11,536 nt of DNA from Rickettsia typhi (GTDB lineage: Bacteria > Pseudomonadota > Alphaproteobacteria > Rickettsiales > UBA1997): the NCBI GenBank assembly GCA_945861125.1, contig CAMASZ010000021.1, positions 1-11,536 of the forward strand. Reading direction: 5' to 3'. How positions within the stretch are numbered: the first letter of the stretch is position 1; each line of letters begins with the position of its first letter. The position numbers and the translations under genes are program-made. Below the pieces are notes generated by a model that made no database searches, was not told the origin of the DNA, and worked only from the letters and a program-made list of their open reading frames with translations. Shown here in pieces: positions 8,222 through 11,536 of the stretch.

Positions 8222-8888
8222 AATTATTAATATTTTAGTTATTGACGATGACACAAGATTAAGAAATCTTTTGGCAAAGTTTCTTGAAGAAAATAATTTT
8301 GCAGTATCGGTTGCAAAAGATACCAACGAAGCCAGAGAAAAAATTGCGATAATTAAATTTGATTTACTAATAGTTGATGTAATGCTTCCAAATGAAAACG
8401 GTATTGATTTTACAATTGAGGTGAGAAAAAATTCTCAAATACCAATAATTATTCTAACTGCTCGCGGAGAACCAGATGAAAGAATAGTAGGACTTGAATC
8501 CGGAGCGGATGATTACATGCCAAAACCATTTGAACCTAAAGAACTTCTACTTAGAATTAATAATATCTTAAAAAGAAATATTATTAAAAATAATCAAAGT
8601 AATACATGTTCTTTTGGTAATTTTAATTTTCATCTAGAAGAATTAAGATTAAAAAAAGATGACAATTTTATTCACTTAACAGAAAGCGAAGCAAACATAT
8701 TAAAAATCTTATGCTTAAAAAAAAGGCAAGCAGTTTCGAGGGAAGAATTATCAAAACTATGTGGTGATATAGATTTTAGAAGTATTGATGTTCAAATTAC
8801 AAGATTAAGACGCAAAATAGAGATTAATCCGAAGCAACCTTACTATATTCAAACTGTAAGAAATTTTGGATATGTTTTTTATGATTAG
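8211..8888 (+). CDS. OmpR-family two-component response regulator
   Basis: A 225-residue regulator with a receiver domain (about 5-120) and an OmpR/PhoB winged-helix DNA-binding domain (about 133-225). The receiver has acidic pocket residues D12-D14, phosphoacceptor D56 ([10 protein letters not shown]), switch threonine T83 ([10 protein letters not shown]) and K105 ([14 protein letters not shown]), so it should be phosphorylatable. The output domain shows [12 protein letters not shown], the recognition-helix region [14 protein letters not shown] and the terminal wing [13 protein letters not shown] start at ATG 8211, inside the end of kdsA; the longer frame from 8187 would add eight residues before [14 protein letters not shown] that are not typical. 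The 11-base overlap suggests translational coupling to kdsA. No histidine kinase follows: a mini-element sits 12 bases after the stop. Which genes it controls cannot be told; regulation of envelope genes is a guess from position. Confidence 0.93.
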   Translation: MQNKIINILVIDDDTRLRNLLAKFLEENNFAVSVAKDTNEAREKIAIIKFDLLIVDVMLPNENGIDFTIEVRKNSQIPIIILTARGEPDERIVGLESGADDYMPKPFEPKELLLRINNILKRNIIKNNQSNTCSFGNFNFHLEELRLKKDDNFIHLTESEANILKILCLKKRQAVSREELSKLCGDIDFRSIDVQITRLRRKIEINPKQPYYIQTVRNFGYVFYD

Positions 8889-8900
8889 AAAAATTATAGT

Positions 8901-9054
8901 GGCACTGTTGCAAATCAAGTTTTTTTAAGAAATTTTTGTGATTATAAAATTTTTGAAAGGTAAACGTACCTAGATGTACTTGCCTAGAAGAAGTGATTTT
9001 AAAAATTTTAGAATTATGAAAATTTCAACAAAAAAGTTGATTTACGACAGTGCC
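8901..9054. mobile_element. palindromic mini-element (MITE) with IS6/IS26-like ends
   Basis: This 154-base non-coding element is bounded by GGCACTGTTGCAAATCAA on the left (8901-8918) and, on the opposite strand, GGCACTGTCGTAAATCAA on the right (9054-9037). The inverted repeat runs without gaps for 58 bases (8901-8958 against 9054-8997) with 47 identities by my count. The 38-base centre itself contains a small hairpin around two GTAC words. The outer 14 bases of the left end equal the known IS26/IS6-family terminal repeat GGCACTGTTGCAAA, and the right end differs at two of those positions. There is no transposase inside, so it would have to be moved in trans. IS6 elements give 8-base target duplications; the flanks ATTATAGT and ACAGTAAA do not match, which suggests an old insertion. 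The hairpin may also act as a transcriptional stop after the response regulator. Confidence 0.8.
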
Positions 9055-9148
9055 ACAGTAAATTGTTTTAATATTAGTATAAATAATACCATTTCCAAAA
9101 TATACTAAATAAAAAAATTTTAAAAATTTTTTACCAGAAAGATGAATC

Positions 9149-9176
9149 TTGATTTACAAATACTTAAATGTAGCAT
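9149..9176 (+). promoter_or_regulatory. candidate promoter of the CE-protease gene
   Basis: TTGATT (9149-9154), a 16-base spacer, and TAGCAT (9171-9176) lie 40 bases before the start codon. A 38-base block covering it (9148-9185) matches the block before the lipoprotein gene (10855-10892) at 29 positions. Eight of the nine differences are transitions, which supports common descent and conserved function. Confidence 0.5.
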
Positions 9177-9216
9177 CTAAAATTATTAGTTTTTAATTAA
9201 CCAAAAGTTATTCTTT

Positions 9217-10734
9217 ATGCAAGGTGAAAATCTAGATGATTTTAATAGAGTTAGTTTTGTATCACAGTTAACTCATCAAAATATATTGGCCACCAAAGAA
9301 AAACTATTTCCAGAAAAAGAAGGTGGCGAAAATAAATGTTATATTGCTTTTTACCAAAATTCTATTTCGAGCAATCTTTTAGAACAAGAGGATGGCTTAG
9401 ATCAAATAATTAGTAATTTTAGAAGTAAAAACGATCAAGATAAAATATCGATTATATTATGCGATGGCGTATTAGATCAATCAAACGAATATGAACAAAT
9501 AACTGATGGAACGCATTGGACAACATTACACTTAAGAAAAACAAATGATCAAAAAATAGTTGCTTATTATACTGATTCTTTGCAAGGATCTTCTATAAAA
9601 GTTCCACAAGAAATTAGTAGCAAATTAAAAAAACATGAAATTGATCAAATTAATTCAATAGATTGTACAGTTCAAGATACTAATAAATGCGGTGATCATT
9701 CAGTGTTTAATGCTTTGGCTTTTTATGAAATGAGTCAAGATCAATTAAATTCAAAAAAAATTATTGATACCTTAGATATTCCAGTTGCTGATTATAATAA
9801 AAAACAATCAATGAACGTAAGAGAATTTGTTGAGTCAAATCGACAAGATCTAATGAAAACTTTTAATATTTCTACTAAAGAAGAAAAAACAAAAATTGAA
9901 AATCTCCAAGATATTCAAGAACTTAAATCAATTCTTAAATATTATGATACACAGAGAAATCAAGATAATATTGAATTAATTGATCAAGTTTTAAAACAAA
10001 ATCAAGAAATTATCAGAGATTTTGTTAAAAATATTCAATCAAGATTAGGTCATGAAATTAATCCAACTACTGAAAAATTTTTAAAATACCTTAACAGTTC
10101 ATTAGTTATTGAAAACACTGGAAAATTTATGCCACTTCTTAAAGAAATTTCTCGAGACGCATCTATAATTAAAGATCTAAAATTTCAATCAAAATTCAGA
10201 AATACTTTGTTAGATCTAACAGAATTCAAATATAAAAGATTACATTTTAGTAATAGTAACTATAAAAATCTCGAGAAATTAGATTTTAAAGAATTAGAGG
10301 ATAAAATTTTGCAAAATAAAAAATTATCAATCTCAACAAAAGAGGTTGAAGCATTAAGAGTGCAACAAAGCAAGATTGAAAAATTGTTTGGTATAGACAA
10401 GATTAGGAATTATGAAAGATACTTATCTGAATATTTATCTAAAACTAAAGCAGGAAAACTATTTACTAATTTAAAAACTAGAGCAACAAGTTTTGCAGAC
10501 TCTTTGTTTGATAGCAATCGTAAAGAAATCAAAGCAAGAAAAGAAATAGAACAAAGATATAAAAATATGCCTGATGATTTGAAAACTGTAAAAATATCAA
10601 CAGGATTAGATTCACATACTCTATCAGAAATTAAGAATGTAGCTAAAAATTTTAGTTCAAAATCAATCGAAGGAATAGCTATTAATAAAATTTCAAATGT
10701 ATTTTGTAAAAAAAATGAAAACCAATTAAGATAA
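9217..10734 (+). CDS. clan-CE (Ulp1/YopJ-like) cysteine protease domain protein, candidate effector
   Basis: A 505-residue protein without signal peptide or membrane helix. The N-terminal 170 residues carry the ordered catalytic set of clan CE peptidases: H100-W101 in DGTHWTTLHL, D120 in YYTDSLQG, Q153 and nucleophile C158-G159 in QDTNKCGDHSVFNALAF. The H-W, D-S and Q-x4-C-G contexts match Ulp1/SENP-like enzymes; spacing between the catalytic residues (20 and 38) is compact, as in bacterial effector versions. Such enzymes cleave ubiquitin, SUMO or NEDD8 conjugates, and some relatives are acetyltransferases. Bacteria lack these modifiers, so a eukaryotic host target is likely. Residues about 215-500 are charged and alpha-helical, partly coiled-coil-like, without a recognised domain, and may give localisation or substrate choice. 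It is a single gene with its own candidate promoter. Function is inferred from motif; secretion is not shown. Confidence 0.82.
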   Translation: MQGENLDDFNRVSFVSQLTHQNILATKEKLFPEKEGGENKCYIAFYQNSISSNLLEQEDGLDQIISNFRSKNDQDKISIILCDGVLDQSNEYEQITDGTHWTTLHLRKTNDQKIVAYYTDSLQGSSIKVPQEISSKLKKHEIDQINSIDCTVQDTNKCGDHSVFNALAFYEMSQDQLNSKKIIDTLDIPVADYNKKQSMNVREFVESNRQDLMKTFNISTKEEKTKIENLQDIQELKSILKYYDTQRNQDNIELIDQVLKQNQEIIRDFVKNIQSRLGHEINPTTEKFLKYLNSSLVIENTGKFMPLLKEISRDASIIKDLKFQSKFRNTLLDLTEFKYKRLHFSNSNYKNLEKLDFKELEDKILQNKKLSISTKEVEALRVQQSKIEKLFGIDKIRNYERYLSEYLSKTKAGKLFTNLKTRATSFADSLFDSNRKEIKARKEIEQRYKNMPDDLKTVKISTGLDSHTLSEIKNVAKNFSSKSIEGIAINKISNVFCKKNENQLR

Positions 10735-10758
10735 ATTTTTTTTGACTAAATAATACAA

Positions 10759-10823
10759 TTTGCCGAATTAAATGCTAAATCAAGCAAGATACTTTTGCCA
10801 TTCGTGCTAAAGCGTTCAAGACG
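10759..10823. repeat. short imperfect direct repeat
   Basis: Two copies starting TTTGCC (10759 and 10794, period 35) each continue with a TGCTAAA word and then CAAG. They lie between the CE-protease and lipoprotein genes. The similarity is imperfect and no function is suggested by the sequence. Confidence 0.3.
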
Positions 10824-10841
10824 ATTTTTAAGATAAAAATC
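10823..10841 (+). terminator. AT-rich hairpin, possible weak terminator
   Basis: GATTTTTA (10823-10830) and TAAAAATC (10834-10841) form a perfect 8-base stem with a 3-base loop, about 90 bases after the CE-protease stop. It contains little GC and is followed by only three T residues before an A run, so it is a poor intrinsic terminator. Confidence 0.22.
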
Positions 10842-10855
10842 TTTAAAAAATAAAC

Positions 10856-10883
10856 TTGATTTGTAAATAACTAAACATAACAT
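10856..10883 (+). promoter_or_regulatory. candidate promoter of the lipoprotein gene
   Basis: TTGATT (10856-10861), a 16-base spacer and TAACAT (10878-10883) lie 52 bases before the start codon. Spacing and flanks are shared with the site before the CE-protease gene. Confidence 0.5.
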
Positions 10884-10935
10884 TTAAGATTAAAAATATT
10901 ATTAATTATTTTTTCAATTAATTTTAATTTTTAAA

Positions 10936-11319
10936 ATGACAAAGAAACTAGTACTGATATTGCTTTTATTATCGACCATTTCTTGCACTCATCTTTCTAG
11001 ATCAGAAAGAGAAGATTTAGAAGAAATTAAATCTCTTGGAATAAGGGAAGACAGTACCGATCAGGTGGCAAATCCTGGAGCTGCCGCTGTTTTAAATTTT
11101 CTTCCTGGTTTTGGAAATTTTTACTTAGCATCTGGTAATGGAGGAGACTCAGTCCACTATATTTATGGAACTTTTAACTTATTAACATGGCCGGTATCAA
11201 TAATTTGGGGAGTTCCTGAAGCTATAATCGATGCTAATACCATCAACAAGCGTGAGTTAATCTATTACTACAAGTATAATAAAAAAGGTAAGGCCCAACT
11301 TGAAAAACTAAAAAAATAG
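10936..11319 (+). CDS. small predicted lipoprotein of unknown function
   Basis: A 127-residue protein with a classic short secretion signal (KK then a leucine-rich core at residues 5-12) ending in STISC, so C17 is the probable lipidated cysteine; threonine at -3 is less usual than leucine. After an acidic linker (about 18-45) come two hydrophobic, glycine- and proline-containing stretches: NPGAAAVLNFLPGFGNFYLA at 46-65 and about 77-97 (GTFNLLTWPVSIIWGVPEA). The end is a basic KYNKKGKAQLEKLKK tail. The paired stretches with a short turn recall TM2-like hairpins, but I do not recognise the family with certainty. It is a single gene with its own candidate promoter, and an insertion sequence begins about 70 bases downstream. 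Likely location is the periplasmic face of a membrane. Confidence 0.75.
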   Translation: MTKKLVLILLLLSTISCTHLSRSEREDLEEIKSLGIREDSTDQVANPGAAAVLNFLPGFGNFYLASGNGGDSVHYIYGTFNLLTWPVSIIWGVPEAIIDANTINKRELIYYYKYNKKGKAQLEKLKK

Positions 11320-11407
11320 ATAATTAATAATACAAACCAATAATTTGTGTGATTCATAGACATCCTTACAACTAAACTGTCAGATTAAGAACCTATCCCT
11401 AAATAAC

Positions 11408-11425
11408 ATTTGATATTTATCAAAT
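11408..11425. repeat. perfect palindrome in the insertion-sequence leader
   Basis: ATTTGATA (11408-11415) and TATCAAAT (11418-11425) form an 8-base perfect inverted repeat with a two-base centre. It lies between the likely terminal repeat and the transposase start and could be a transposase- or repressor-binding site. Confidence 0.45.
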
Positions 11426-11431
11426 AAAACG

Positions 11432-11476
11432 CATAATTTTGTTGTTCATTTTTATCAACAAAAACAACAAATTATG
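11432..11476 (+). promoter_or_regulatory. hairpin enclosing the transposase start codon
   Basis: CATAATTTTGTTGTT (11432-11446) can pair with AACAACAAATTATG (11463-11476), giving 14 base pairs with one bulged T and a 16-base loop. The right arm ends with the ATG of the transposase, so folding would hide the initiation site. Similar start-site sequestration limits transposase synthesis from read-through transcripts in other insertion sequences. Confidence 0.5.
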
Positions 11477-11536
11477 TCTAATTTTTTTCATGTATCTGAT
11501 GAGTTCTGGAATGCTGTTTCTCCTTTATTGGTAAGG
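11474..11536 (+). CDS. IS5-like transposase, N-terminal fragment
   Basis: The first 21 codons read MSNFFHVSDEFWNAVSPLLVR and the frame runs off the window end. The pattern (hydrophobic)-S/T-D-E-x-W-x-x-(V/L)-x-P-L-L is the beginning of the DUF4096-type helix-turn-helix domain at the N terminus of many IS5-family transposases. The DDE catalytic residues and any programmed frameshift lie outside. The ATG is inside a hairpin stem and lacks a Shine-Dalgarno sequence. Confidence 0.72.
   Translation, partial: MSNFFHVSDEFWNAVSPLLVR

Larger units (their letters stand above)
11389..11536 (+). mobile_element. left end of an IS5-like insertion sequence, cut by the window
   Basis: The presence of a transposase start at 11474 and a preceding non-coding leader indicates the left part of an insertion sequence. 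The sequence GAACCTATCCCTAAAT from 11389 is a plausible start of the terminal inverted repeat, resembling the GA(A/G)CCT-type ends of some IS5-family subgroups, but the other end is outside the window, so the boundary is approximate and the target duplication cannot be read. Confidence 0.55.

Noticed and set aside
8893..9062. 8-base target-site duplication around the mini-element
   Set aside because: The flanks ATTATAGT and ACAGTAAA do not match; only a partial AGT similarity remains.

Overview
The window is strongly AT-rich and has weak or absent Shine-Dalgarno sequences. It pairs aerobic respiratory and envelope genes with candidate host-directed proteins and small mobile elements. This combination fits an obligately intracellular alphaproteobacterium, most plausibly a member of the Rickettsiales (Midichloriaceae-like lineages keep a cbb3 oxidase) or a similar protist endosymbiont. 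The assignment is inferred from gene content only; no marker gene such as rRNA is present.

Layout. (1) Positions 1-2329, plus strand: the 3' end of ccoN followed by ccoO, ccoQ and ccoP, the complete structural operon tail of a cbb3-type cytochrome c oxidase. ccoQ (55 codons) is easily missed. (2) Positions 2363-6978, minus strand: a tight three-gene set read M48 membrane metalloprotease, then long-chain acyl-CoA ligase, then ankyrin-repeat protein. It converges on ccoP. (3) Positions 6979-7384: an AT-rich divergent intergenic region with repeats and promoter-like sites. (4) Positions 7385-8888, plus strand: kdsA (Kdo-8-phosphate synthase, metal-dependent type), overlapping an OmpR-family response regulator by 11 bases. 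(5) Positions 8901-9054: a 154-bp palindromic mini-element whose ends match the IS6/IS26 terminal repeat. (6) Positions 9217-10734: a 505-residue protein with a complete clan-CE (Ulp1/YopJ-like) cysteine protease triad, a candidate secreted deubiquitinase, deSUMOylase or acetyltransferase. (7) Positions 10936-11319: a small predicted lipoprotein. (8) From about 11389 to the window end: the left end of an IS5-like insertion sequence with the first 21 codons of its transposase.

How it fits together. The cbb3 oxidase serves respiration at low oxygen. The acyl-CoA ligase can activate scavenged fatty acids, and KdsA feeds lipopolysaccharide inner-core synthesis. The ankyrin protein and the CE-clan protease are the two candidate effectors for manipulating a eukaryotic host. 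The most interesting non-coding signals are the IS26-ended mini-element and a promoter-like module, TTGATT-N16/17-TAnnAN, found in the correct orientation upstream of the M48 operon, the CE-protease gene and the lipoprotein gene. In the last two it lies within a 38-base block that is 76% identical. A further signal is a hairpin that buries the start codon of the transposase.
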